From: Pomphorhynchus laevis
Taxonomy: Eukaryota > Acanthocephala > Palaeacanthocephala > Echinorhynchida > Pomphorhynchidae
Assembly (NCBI GenBank): GCA_012934845.2
Contig: WNNJ02002381.1
Span: 186,001-250,000, forward strand
Direction of reading: 5' to 3'
DNA: 64,000 nucleotides
The translations under genes were made by a program, and so were the position numbers. This document shows, one piece after another, positions 23,524-48,095 of the stretch. The notes beneath the pieces are model-generated. The model did not search any database and was not told the origin of the DNA. It saw only the letters and a list, made by a program, of their open reading frames with translations. Numbering within the stretch: position 1 is the stretch's first letter; each line of letters begins with the position of its first letter.

Positions 23524-24577
23524 ATAAATATATCAATAAATATATCTCATAAATATATCACTATGTTTTCCTCATGAAGAGGCATAAACACCAGGCAGCA
23601 TTCTATATATCCTCATCAGACTAAGAAATTGAACCGAATTATTCTTGCATTATTCAAAGTCGCTACGTATGCCCAGTCATCCTATGTGTGACGACAAACT
23701 TCACAACGGTATACGCGTTTCGCTCTAACGGAGCTCATCAGTACCGTGACTTTAATAATCATCCATAGACACCTTAACACACGCTTAAACAGTGTTTAAA
23801 GCTCGAAAAAACAGAACTACCCTTTATCTGAATCATCAGAGGGAATTTAGCATAAGCTCTGTGCATGGCCGTGACTATTACAGTTTAACCATGCATCATG
23901 TACTAAATTCCTTTTAATAGAAATGCTGTATAACAGGGACACCTGCAAGTGTACAAATTTATAAAATATAAATTGTTTTTACACCTGCCCTGGGACACAA
24001 AACGGTGTACTCGTGAATAAATCATTATGTTTTTATCACAAGGAGGCATAAATACCAGGCAGCATTCTATATATCCTCATCAGACCAAGAAATAGAACCG
24101 AATTATTCTCGCAATATTCAAAGTCTCCTAATGCATGGTTAAACTGCAATACGCGCTGCCATGCACAGAGCTTATGCTAAATTCCCTTTGATGATTCAGA
24201 TTAAGGGGAGTTCGGTTTTTCGAGATTTAAACACTGTTTAAGCGTGTGTTAAGGTGTCTATGGATGATTATTAAAGCCACGGAATTGATTAGCTTCGTTA
24301 GAGCGAAACGCGTCTACCGTTGTTATATTTTGTCGTCACATATAGAATGACTGGGCATACGTAGCGACTTTGAATATTGCGAGTGTAATTCTGGTCTATT
24401 TCTTGGTCTGATGAGGATATATAGAACGCTGCCTGGTGTTTATGCCTCCTTGTGAGGAAAACATAATGATTTATTCACGAGTACACCGTTTGGTGTGTAA
24501 GGGCAGGTGTAAAAACAATTTATGTTATATATAATTTATATATAAGTTATATAATTTATATAATTTATATAATTTAT

Positions 24578-24614
<37 letters not shown>

Positions 24615-27600
24615 AGATCATATTGTATTTAACTGTGCTCCGGGATCTAATAAGCTTCAATTTCATAGTTGTAGATGTTGCTACAAACCGCGGTTTGATT
24701 TCAATTAGATCAGGCTTTCTTATCACTCCTAAAGAAGCGACTTAAAATGTGATTTATATCACTTATAATTTTTTACATTTCTTCTCTTTCAACTTTAATA
24801 GACAAGGTATATTGCGATATTACGATACATCGTCTATTACATAGACGATGTATTATCGATACATTATCGATACATCTCTCTTATTTTATAAAGAATATAT
24901 GCATTCCTGTTCTTTTATCAACCGATTAATAGTATACTTTTTAGATTGCAAGAATAATAACTACTATTTTAAGCTTTTAAATTTATTAATTTTACTAAAA
25001 ATATCACAAAGTTTAAAGGTATAAAAGTTTTTTAAAGTATTTGAAAGAACTTAAAAATTTTGAAAATATAGCACACAATGTTTGTTTGTTAGATTACTAC
25101 AGAGAAGAATTATTGGATAAATGTGCAAAGGCTTTCCGCACTGTTCGTCTAGCCAAGCTAGCAGATTTACTACAGCTTTCGGAAGACAATGTACTGTCAT
25201 GTATTGATTTTAACGTTTTTTAATTGAATCTTATTCATTGCGGAATTTAGATATCACCAAAAAATGTTGGACAACGTTCAAAGATGAGAGTTGTACGTAC
25301 TGTGTACCACCCACTTCTTTTATAATAGGTATGCAAATTCGAAATAGATATAATGCACTAGACTTCGCATAATCAGGGGCGATATATATTGTTTTGTAAT
25401 TGATATTAAAGGCTTACTACTTAACATATGATGTAATAACATTGGCTATCGGAAACTGACAATAGCGACTTTATTTACCAATTACAGATAAAACTTTTAA
25501 ATTTGTAAAAGTTTATTTATATATTTATAAAAATGTAAATTTGTAAAACTTCTTTTCACAATAATTTTTAATTCTTTGATGAAATAGGTCATTCTTTGTA
25601 TATATTTCCGCCAAATGTTTTCGTGGTAGTGACTAGTGTTATAATGTCGATCACGTTACAGTTGTTCTTCAAGATCTTTTATCCTTAGATTTTGACAGGG
25701 TATGAATGGCTACCAATATGAATACCATTTATCAAATATTACACTTGATTTGATACTTACAGAAAATAACAATAATAAATATCACTATTTTTAATTTAAA
25801 ACCAGACAGTAAGTCATATACCTTCCTCAATAGATAAGCACATCATCCACTTGGATCGTTTGATTAGGCATGATATATGGGATGACTATGCATGGAAAAT
25901 GTTTCTGGCGGAGTTTCGAAGAAATACTGTCGGAAATATTATTAATTAAAAGTATTAATTTAAGATACATTTAAGTTAAGGTTGCTGGAGTACCCTTCGT
26001 GCTGGATTGCTGTAAAGCAACACCTCTATTGAAAAGAGAAGTGTTGTATTGTTATTATTGTAATATTATTGTAATATTAACATTATTGTAATATTATAAT
26101 ATTATAATATTTAATATTGATGATAAAAATGAAATATTATTACTTTTATTATATATAATATATTGTAATATTATAATATTATATAATATTTAATATTGAA
26201 GATAAAAATGAGATTTACTTTACTTTATATAAATAATATATTGTAATATTATTAATATTGTTAAATTATATTGTTATATTGTGATAATATTGTAATATTA
26301 TTAATATTGTTAGATTATATTGTTATATTGTGATAATATTGTAATATTATTAATATTGTTAGATTATATTGTTATATTGTGATAATATTGTAATATTATA
26401 ATATTATAATATTTAATATTGATGATAAAAATGAAATATTATTACTTTTATATATAATATATTGTAATATTATAATATTATATAATATTTAATATTGAAG
26501 ATAAAAATGAGATTTACTTTACTTTATATAAATAATATATTGTAATATTATTAATATTGTTAGATTATATTGTTGTATTGTGATAATATTGTAATATTAT
26601 TAATATTGTTAGATTATATTGTTATATTGTGATAATATTGTAATATTATTAATATTGTTAGATTATATTGTTATATTGTGATAATATTGTAATATTATAA
26701 TATTATAATATTTAATATTGATGATAAAAATGAAATATTATTACTTTTATATATATATATAATATATTGTAATATTATAATATTATATAATATTTAATAT
26801 TGAAGATAAAAATGAGATTTACTGTACTTTATATAAATAATATATTGTAATATTATTAATATTGTTAGATTATATTGTTATATTGTGATAATATTGTAAT
26901 ATTATTAATATTGTTAGATTATATTGTTATATTGTGATAATATTGTAATATTATTAATATTGTTAGATTATATTGTTATATTGTGATAATATTGTAATAT
27001 TATAATATTATAATATTTAATATTGATGATAAAAATGAAATATTATTACTTTTATATATAATATATTGTAATATTATAATATTATATAATATTTAATATT
27101 GAAGATAAAAATGAGATTTACTTTACTTTATATAAATAATATATTGTAATATTATTAATATTGTTAGATTATATTGTTATATTGTGATAATATTGTAATA
27201 TTATTAATATTGTTAGATTATATTGTTATATTGTGATAATATTGTAATATTATAATGTTATAATATTTAATATTGATGATAAAAATGAAATATTATTACT
27301 TTTATATATAATAAATTGTAATATTATAATATTATATAATATTTAATATTGAAGATAAAAATGAGATTTACTTTACTTTATATAAATAATATATTGTAAT
27401 ATTATTAATATTGTTAGATTATATTGTTATATTGTGATAATATTGTAATATTATTAATATTGTTAGATTATATTGTTATATTGTGATAATATTGTAATAT
27501 TATTAATATTGTTAGATTATATTGTTATATTGTGATAATATTGTAATATTATAATGTTATAATATTTAATATTGATGATAAAAATGAAATATTATTACTT

Positions 27601-29978
27601 TTATATATAATATATTGTAATATTATAATATTATATAATATTTAATATTGAAGATAAAAATGAGATTTACTGTACTTTATATAAATAATATATTGTAATA
27701 TTATTAATATTGTTAGATTATATTGTTATATTGTGATAATATTGTAATATTATTAATATTGTTAGATTATATTGTTATATTGTGATAATATTGTAATATT
27801 ATTAATATTGTTAGATTATATTGTTATATTGTGATAATATTGTAATATTATAATATTATAATATTTAATATTGATGATAAAAATGAAATATTATTACTTT
27901 TATATATAATAAATTGTAATATTATAATATTATATAATATTTAATATTGAAGATAAAAATGAGATTTACTTTACTTTATATAAATAATATATTGTAATAT
28001 TATTAACATTGTTAGATTATATTGTTGTATTGTGATAATATTGTAATATTATTAATATTGTTAGATTATATTGTTATATTGTGATAATATTGTAATATTA
28101 TTAATATTGTTAGATTATATTGTTATATTGTGATAATATTGTAATATTATAATATTATAATATTTAATATTGATGATAAAAATGAAATATTATTACTTTT
28201 ATATATAATATATTGTAATATTATAATATTATATAATATTTAATATTGAAGATAAAAATGAGATTTACTTTACTTTATATAAATAATATATTGTAATATT
28301 ATTAATATTGTTAGATTATATTGTTGTATTGTGATAATATTGTAATATTATTAATATTGTTAGATTATATTGTTATATTGTGATAATATTGTAATATTAT
28401 TAATATTGTTAGATTATATTGTTATATTGTGATAATATTGTAATATTATAATATTATAATATTTAATATTGATGATAAAAATGAAATATTTTTTACTTTA
28501 TATAAATAATATATTATATATAATATATTGCAATATTATGAATATTGTAATATTATATTGTAATTTTGTAAAAGATGGGACATTAATATACTTGCAGGTC
28601 ATTGTTGGTGTTTAAAAGGAGATTCGCTAAAATAAACACACAAGATTAAATCCCTAAAATTGTCGTTTCTTTCAAAATAATGTCATTTTATATTTGATTT
28701 TTTATATTCGCTGTTAAACACTGTAGAGGTAACATAATTTGTATTTTTAAAGTATTAAACTTTAATTATAATAAATATATCGTCGTTATATTAGCGTTAC
28801 ATTTATTTTTCCTTATAAAATTTTTTGAAAGTGTTTATTTTTGAAATTGCTCTAGAAAAAATAGAATTAATTGAAAGAAAATTGAGGTCATATTTGAATT
28901 TAGCGTACTATAAACCCTGACAGCATTGATATTTTAAAACGCAGGCTAGCGCAGTATATAGGATATCAATGCACGAATATTCGTGTATTGTTATTTATAT
29001 TCATGCATATATCATTTTGATTATTTAAATTTTTTGTAAAATTTATAATAATTTGTTCCGGGGATATTTTACCAACACGATTATTTGCAATACTTTGGTC
29101 ACCTCGGATATCGTTTTAGACTTAACAATTACAAATGAGTTTTGTCATTTACGAATTTATAAAGAGCTACTAAAAATTACTGAATCTTTAATAATTTTGA
29201 TTTCTTTCGCGTAGTCGATAAAAATACTATGTTGCATGTTGAATGTCAATTGGATGCAGCCCTAATTGAATTGAAAATATTGAGATTTAGAGTTTTCGAT
29301 AAATAATGTATTTATATGTTATAACACGTTAAAAATCAATGAAACGTAAATTCGCATTTAAAAATTTTATTAAGTGCTTTTATTAATTCAATGAAAATAC
29401 TCAAAGAAAAATGTGTTGAATAAAATATTTTTAATAAAAAATGTATAATTTTTTATACAATTTTGAATATAGCCTTTAATTAACTTATAGTCTTTAATTA
29501 TTTTATAGTCTTTGTATTAATCCTAGTTTACAAGTTTTTTTTCTAAATTATATAATATTTTATTATTTAAATTCGTTAATTTGCATAGTGATTCTAACTT
29601 CGAAACTGTTATAGTAAAACCTTATTTTACTTAAATTATTAATTTCGTTTTTAACATTGAATTTATTTTTTGAATCGTCATCTAAGAAAATATTTTTACA
29701 TTTTCCAAATGTGGTAATATTTATTCCTTTATCACATCGGTTTTCTTATTTTTTCGCTTATGAAATTTCAAAATTTAAATTCTGCTGAGTTTCAGACATA
29801 GTTTATTGACATTTTAATTAAATTGTATTGTTAACTAATCAATTTTAATATCCGTTTTGCTTTAGACTCGAATAAAAATACAAACCAGAGTAGTTTAGCT
29901 TATCGTGATCTTGATCTTATTTCAAAAATGGTTTCAACATTTAAAAAACCTAATTCACAAAAGAATAATGGAGTATAA
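17841..29978 (+). CDS. CSN8: COP9 signalosome subunit 8-like (CSN8 family), six exons, N-terminus incomplete
   Basis: Proposed exons: 17841-17927, 20609-20650, 22771-22900, 25048-25200, 25251-25328 and 29866-29978 (stop). All have AG/GT borders, and the phases agree at each junction (0, 0, 1, 1, 1), giving about 200 codons against roughly 209 for human CSN8. The fourth and fifth exons give the PCI winged-helix: YREELLDKCAKAFRTVRLAK, LLQLSEDNVLSYI, then a Cys-Trp and YCVPP, matching the family pattern of a helix, a short wing and a Trp. ACLACERVP corresponds to the RYLWKRIP block of CSN8. CSN8 is a scaffold subunit of the complex that removes NEDD8 from cullins. eIF3k or Rpn12 are related alternatives. 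The first exon is the least certain and no start ATG was identified. One intron is only 50 bp (25201-25250). The others hold PLE, LINE, ribozyme-like and satellite repeats. Confidence 0.55.
18780..19230 (+). mobile_element. Penelope-like element RT fragment
   Basis: An internal piece of the same PLE family as 60239-61382, nearly identical in sequence. It includes the GVPMGGNSSPIIADLFLSF block (RT motif B) at about 18890-18945 and FRYIDDICVF (motif C) at about 19015-19045, and it ends at about 19230. Both ends are missing. It lies inside the first intron of the CSN8-like gene in the same orientation. Confidence 0.9.
19690..20515 (+). mobile_element. Rearranged Penelope-like element 3' part with terminal repeat
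   Basis: Begins with a second copy of the motif C region (FRYIDDICVF near 19790). It then jumps across AT-rich filler to the end of the RT reading frame (WMDNK at about 20190-20210), followed by the downstream terminal-repeat unit with a diverged copy of the conserved RNA fold (20255-20345) and the end signature GTAGACTCAGTTATCTGAT near 20487. The copy is a fragment with an internal loss and cannot be active. Confidence 0.8.
21371..22290 (+). mobile_element. LINE endonuclease fragment with a head-to-tail partial duplication
   Basis: Related to the LINE at 2024. The order of protein segments is odd. It starts with the post-endonuclease block LLRRRFNFDSIKVAFFQAAI ending at TTYNWLK (21371-21545). 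It then jumps back to the endonuclease start VDVIVLQETRSIR (about 21552), runs through MLLGDFN and TTFHDLILW, and repeats the same post-endonuclease block to TTYNWLK near 22280. The repeat distance is about 731 bases, and both copies end at the same point. It lies in the second intron of the CSN8-like gene. Confidence 0.85.
22955..23118. repeat. 27-bp minisatellite, about six copies
   Basis: Units of the form GTGTGATTTAANCGATAAAC plus GACAATT are repeated with point differences. The small - strand frames across it are repeat artefacts. It lies just past the third exon of the CSN8-like gene. Confidence 0.9.
23367..23423 (+). ncRNA. Candidate pseudoknotted RNA with hammerhead-like boxes
   Basis: GGCAGCC (23367-23373) pairs perfectly with GGCTGCC (23408-23414), and GTGATAG (23384-23390) pairs perfectly with CTATCAC (23417-23423). 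The two stems interleave, which defines an H-type pseudoknot. GAAAC follows the first strand and CTGACGA precedes the return strand, so the boxes are in the order expected of a hammerhead opened in stem II. The base at the expected cleavage position would be G, which hammerheads do not cleave. A degenerate ribozyme or another structured RNA is possible. Function is unknown. Confidence 0.4.
23486..23550. repeat. TA dinucleotide microsatellite and ATATATCAATAA repeats
   Basis: A run of about 16 TA units is followed by three ATATATCAATAA or ATATCTCATAA units, at the left edge of the palindromic repeat that carries the ribozyme-like motif. Confidence 0.9.
23550..24535. mobile_element. Palindromic pair of ribozyme-bearing repeat units
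   Basis: Two copies of the same unit, of about 430 and 520 bases, lie in opposite orientation. Landmarks that mirror each other are GCCCAGTCAT/ATGACTGGGC, GTCGCTACGTATG/CATACGTAGCGAC, GGCAGCATTCTATATATCC and its complement, and ACACCTTAACACACGC and its complement. The left unit holds an intact hammerhead-like core at 23706-23747 and the right unit a decayed one near 24270-24320. A third partial unit lies at 53230-53455, just before a fragment of a second PLE family, so these may be terminal repeats of that family. No protein is coded here. Confidence 0.75.
23706..23747 (-). ncRNA. Hammerhead ribozyme motif (type I-like, minimal stem III)
   Basis: On the - strand the order is ACGGTA, CTGATGA, GCTC-CGTTA-GAGC, GAAA, CGCGTA, TACCGT. 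This gives stem I of 6 perfect pairs (ACGGTA with TACCGT), the invariant CUGAUGA box, a 4-pair stem II closed by G-C next to the core, the invariant GAAA box, and a two-pair stem III (AC with GU, loop GC). The cleavage triplet would be GUA. All invariant hammerhead positions are present. Hammerheads with very short stem III are known from Penelope-like elements, schistosome SINE-like repeats and amphibian satellites, where they work best as dimers. The fold is seen directly in the sequence; cleavage is inferred. Confidence 0.75.
24530..24615. repeat. AT microsatellite
   Basis: Tandem ATAATTTATAT blocks pass into a run of AT dinucleotides at the right edge of the palindromic repeat. Confidence 0.9.
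26040..28560. repeat. AT-rich higher-order satellite, 299-bp unit with nested 49-bp repeats
   Basis: The marker TTAATATTGATGATAAAAAT occurs at about 26111, 26413, 26712, 27017, 27267, 27566, 27865, 28164 and 28463, giving spacings of about 299 with one of 250. Each unit holds three copies of a 49-bp block (GTAATATTATTAATATTG then TTAGATTATATTGTTATATT and GTGATAATATT). The short unit lacks one, which accounts for the 49-base difference. It is almost pure A and T. The array lies in the last intron of the CSN8-like gene. Unit-to-unit identity is very high, so it expanded or was homogenised recently. Confidence 0.95.
28561..29865. other. AT-rich intron sequence, nothing recognised
   Basis: This part of the last intron of the CSN8-like gene lies between the satellite and the final exon. 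A short less AT-rich patch at 28905-28950 could encode NPDSIDILKRRLAQ, but it lacks a convincing splice donor. A GAATATTCGTGTATT palindromic patch lies near 28975. Confidence 0.45.
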
Positions 29979-30436
29979 TGCCATATGAATTTGAAGGATA
30001 TTACTAAGTTTTGATTGTGAATTGTTTAACGTTCTTTAATGTTTTGTTGTATCGTTAGTGCTTGAATGCAATTAGCAAATCTAATTTTGCAAAGATCACT
30101 TTACAGTTGGGTTTTAAACTTATTGATTTTATTTAACTTATTTTTAAAATGAAATAAATACTCATAGATAATAAAATAGTTTCATATTTAATTACTTATT
30201 TGCGCAATATACCCATTACTCCTAAATTCTTCTTGGTTCTTTATACAATAAAATGTAAAACTACAATCTTGACATTTAACTTGTAGACAAAATAACTTAA
30301 CTTTCCTTTATTTAAAATTTATTGTAGAAATTTCACACATTTTAGCTGCTTTTTCACAACCTTTAGAAAGTTGAGATTTTGCTAAGGTTCTTAAGAACGT
30401 TCGAATAAACATTTCTCAACTTTATTGGGAACAAAC

Positions 30437-30571
30437 CTATTGCATTACTTTGCTTAGTAATCTTGCTTCTTCACTTGCCGATCTTTTAATAAATGTGCCT
30501 TCATCGTATAATCCTACATATTGTTTCCGATCCCGCACATAGTGTTCTTTCCAGTGTCCGCCTAATTTCAG
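30437..30571 (-). CDS. Orphan terminal exon, unknown protein
   Basis: On the - strand an AG at 30572-30573 is followed by 44 codons and a TAG: LKLGGHWKEHYVRDRKQYVG, then LYDEGTFIKRS and ending LLSKVMQ. The composition (Trp, His, many charged residues, mixed codon third positions) stands out from the AT-rich background, and no other frame over the same bases is better. It would be the last exon of a gene converging on the CSN8-like gene. No upstream exon was found before the mariner at 31685, and I do not recognise the family. The acceptor has a weak pyrimidine tract. Confidence 0.35.
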   Translation of the reverse strand: MKLGGHWKEHYVRDRKQYVGLYDEGTFIKRSASEEARLLSKVMQ

Positions 30572-31684
30572 CTATCCGCGCTTTGGTGTGATGTTGAGCA
30601 TTATTAGACAAAATACAACAGCTTCGTTATTTCAAAGGAAGCTTCCGATATTTCAAGTTCACTTAGTTCCTTATGACCACGAAAATTTATATGATTTTGA
30701 TTTAAACCAACCGACCGTAGTTTACCATTTCTGGAAGTTTACAATTTCTAGCTAATTTATATTAACAATTATATTTATAATTAATTTATAATTTAGATAT
30801 AACTAATATTTATTAAATAATTAATATTATTATTAATTAATATTTATATTAAATTTATTATAAATTTTATTTCTTTGATTAATTAAAAGACAAATAACTT
30901 TGATAAAATAACTTTGAGAGATAATATACACAGCAAACATTTCAGAAATAAAGTGTTCGATTATGATTTGCTCAATATGCACAGAGGGCCACATGATAAC
31001 GATTTAATAATTCAGAATATAAATGTTTATTTATATTTTGATTATTAAAATAACGTTTGAGAACGTTATTTTTGAAATAGTTTAATTTTAAGTATATGTC
31101 ATTTAAGAATTGATTTGTTTGGTTCTCTTGTAAATATATCAGATACAGAATCATATACTCTCTAATTTGACTATGTATCTAACATTAGGATTTAAATAAT
31201 ATTCATATTAAATTTATTGTTATTTCTTTTATTAATTTAAAGACATAATTTTAGATAATTTCTTTTTAATAAAATATCATAATGCCTTTATAATATAATA
31301 TTAGTTAATATTATTAGTATAATATTACCCTTAGTAATGCAATATTGTGCTACAATAAAATTGCATCTTTAATTCAACTATGAAATTCTAAATTGTTAAA
31401 ATTATTGAAATTAGTATATTTCCACTGTGAAAAGTATAAGTCTGGAAACATTGAAGGGAAAATCAGCGAAATAGTTGATCGTAAATAATAATAGGCTGCC
31501 ACCAATAATTGTCTTTATAAATCAATCATATAATTCATATCTCTAAAATGCAAAACGAGCATTTGAATACTGATTGTATAAAATTGATCGGCAAAAATTA
31601 TGTCCTCAGTCTATTTTCTCTAATTTTAAACAAATATTTGCCTTTCTTCAATGTATGCATTTAACGTTTAGATGTGACAATGTA
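30572..31684. other. AT-rich stretch without identified gene
   Basis: Upstream exons of the orphan - strand exon might be here, but I could not identify any. The 60-codon - frame at 30972-31154 is Asn- and Leu-rich with no motif. The stretch ends at the TA target of the mariner. Confidence 0.4.
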
Positions 31685-32977
31685 CAGGGTCTTTCAAGTT
31701 CGAGTTTCTTTTTAAAATTTGAATTAAACACACATTGCGAAAGAAAAATCATATATTTTTTGTCGATGTATAGTACACGTTCTACAATTTAAGAATGATA
31801 AACGATATCGTGTAAATGCCCACCGCGGGAACGCTTACAGACGTCAATCCTTTTGCCGAAATTTTCAATTACATTTCGGCATATTTGTGGTTCTATCTCC
31901 TTAATTTCGCGATAAATGTTGTCTTTTAGTGCTTCAATTGATTCTGGTTTGTTATCATAAACCTTGTCTTTAAGATGGCTCCATAGAAAATAATCCAAAG
32001 GTCTTAAATCCGGAGATCTTGGGGGCCAATTTGCGTCTGCATTTCGGGAGAGTATTCTTCCCTTGAATTTCGATTCCAATAGCTTTATTGTTTCATTGGC
32101 TGTATGGCATGTCACACCGTCTTGTTGAAACCGCATATCCTCCATATCCATGCCATCAACAATAGGGTAAAAGAAAGTTGTGGGCATTTCCCGATATCGC
32201 AGTCCGTTTACGGTAAGTACATTTCCATATGCGTTCTCGAATAAAATCGGTCCAATGACTCCACCATACCAAAATGCGCACCAAACAGTTACACGAGGGG
32301 GAGTGTAGTGGCTTCTCTACATACTGCCGTGGATTTTCCAGTGCCCAAATCCGGCAATTCTGTTTGTTCACATAGCCATTCAAATGAAAATGGGCTTCAT
32401 CTTTAAAGATGATTTGTTTCAGCAAAATCATGAGGTTGTTGCTGAACAAAATCAGAGAATTGTCGACGTTGCTGATGGTCGTTCGGCTTCAACTCTTGCA
32501 CCAGCTGAATTTTGGAAGGCTTGAGAACTAAGTCTAGACGCAAAATTCTCCATGTGGTGGTTGCAGATAGGTTCAATTGCTGTGAACGTCGTTCAATCGA
32601 TAAATTTTTATCTTCCTCGATGCTTTCGCGAACAGCAGCGATATTTTTAGCTGAACGCATCTGACGATTGTGCTATGGTGTACTTCTGTCTTGTACCGAT
32701 CCAGTCGACTCAAATTTTTTCGACCAACTTCATTATTCCTAGCTCCGTAGGACGATTATATCGACCAAAAATGTGGACAATTTTGCGAAATGTTGTTTTT
32801 ACTGCTCCACCATTTTCGTAGTGGATTTTTGTTATGTTTATACGGTTTTCAAGCGAAATACAATCCATTTCAGTAAATCGTGAACCTTCTACTTGATATA
32901 TGGAAATCAGATTTTGAAACAGTGATAGTTGTCAGAACAATACATTTTTAAAAGAAACTCGAACTTGAAAGACCCTG
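31685..32977 (-). mobile_element. Mariner transposon, DD41D (rosa-like) type
   Basis: A 1293-bp element flanked by TA on both sides (31683-31684 and 32978-32979). Terminal inverted repeats are about 28 bp: CAGGGTCTTTCAAGTTCGAG then TTTCTTTT, and its complement at the right end. Inside is a decayed transposase on the - strand (32660 down to 31789). Complete ends and target duplication show that it moved as a unit. The broken ORF means it could now move only if a transposase is supplied from another copy. Confidence 0.93.
31789..32660 (-). pseudogene. Mariner (DD41D) transposase, frameshifted
   Basis: Three overlapping frames give one transposase. The N-terminal helix-turn-helix is in 32660-32403 (RRSQQLNLSATTTWRIL). 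The first catalytic Asp is in IIFKDEAHFHLNGYVNKQ at 32449-32156. The second is in RFQQDGVTCHTANETI, and the third in SPDLRPLDYFLW, at 32187-31789. There are 41 residues between the second and third Asp, which marks the DD41D group. The C-terminal SRGGHLHDIVYH is typical of insect-type mariners. At least two frameshifts break it. Confidence 0.9.
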
Positions 32978-33284
32978 TATAAATTTATATTTAGATTAAA
33001 CACCAAAAATTTTTGATCTGAAAATTATATTTTTTCGATAATACAACATTTAGTCAACAAATTATCGAATAAATTAGTTATTGTTATTCTATTAATTTAA
33101 TATTGTTATTCCGTTAATTTAACGAAGTATATTATTTATATACTTTGGTAAAATTGCTGCAGTTTAAAATTTTGGAATAAAAAATCAATCATTTACAAAT
33201 CAAAGTAAAATTATTTGAACTGTTTTAATCGGGAGATAAGTTTAAATGATTTCAGTTGTAAATAAACTGTTTTGAGTTCTAGAT

Positions 33285-47293
<14,009 letters not shown>

Positions 47294-47889
47294 ATGTAAA
47301 TTGTATGAAAAAAGAGACCATCTGTACAGATGTACATTTCGTCCGTTTTCAATGCTTTTGTTTTGAATTGAATTAAATTTTGAAGTTTGTAAAAACTTTG
47401 ATGATTCGTTTTAAATCTTATTAAGGCATTACAACTTTATTTTAAAGTTTATTGAACAATAATCTATACTCATGCGACTTGTTTTTATTTCATATTTGCC
47501 ACAAAAATTTAAAATTTAATTTCCCTATTTACCTATTTTAACATTTTGTCAGTTATTTGAAACTTAAACAATTAAGGCTTTCTAATTTACCAGATGTTTG
47601 GGGTTTATTTAAGTTCTGAATTTTGTTAAAATACAGTCAAACGTTTTAAATGTTCGAAATCATTAATGATTAATTAATAATTAAAATTTAATTAAAAAAT
47701 TTATAAATTTTAATTATGAAAAAAGTTTCATTTTATAGTTTCACTATGAAACTTTATATTTCAACTTTAGAAAAAATTGTCTAACAAAACATTAAAAATT
47801 AGAACTTTTTAGAATAAAATTTAAAATGTTTTATAGTTTTATTTCATTTTGTGTTAATTAACAATATCTGACTATTGATGTATTGTGAA

Positions 47890-48095
47890 TATTAATAGGC
47901 TTACACGAGCTGTATTCAAGTGATCGGTTTATTATTATCCTAGTGTGGCTGTTTGAATCCTATCAGCATCATTGTACATTACAATCAGCCTGGGTGGAGC
48001 TCATCAGCAGTTAGCCCACATCTACATTTCGTGTTTCGATCCTGTTACTGCATCTGCTGAACTACTTGTCGCCGAAGTGCTGGTTTATATTTGGC
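47890..48095 (-). repeat. GC-richer SINE-like repeat downstream of KRI1
   Basis: A 200-base island far less AT-rich than its flanks. It contains GTTTCGATCCTG, close to a Pol III B box, and AGCAGTTAGCCCA before it as a weak A-box candidate. On the - strand it reads GCTGATGAGCTCC and, 50 bases earlier, ATCGAAACACG, boxes that recall hammerhead parts in a permuted order. Ribozyme-bearing SINE-like repeats are known, for example in schistosomes. No second copy is in this window, so calling it a repeat is inference. Confidence 0.35.

Noticed and set aside
24625-24690. A short stretch reading DHIVFNCAPGSNKLQF, like the Cys-His tail of some LINE proteins
   Set aside because: Only about 16 residues match loosely, with no neighbouring RT motif. 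Too short to call a LINE.
25041-25223. A stand-alone 60-codon gene
   Set aside because: The sequence is better explained as an exon of the CSN8-like gene: the donor at 25201 joins in phase to the next exon and restores the conserved wing and Trp.
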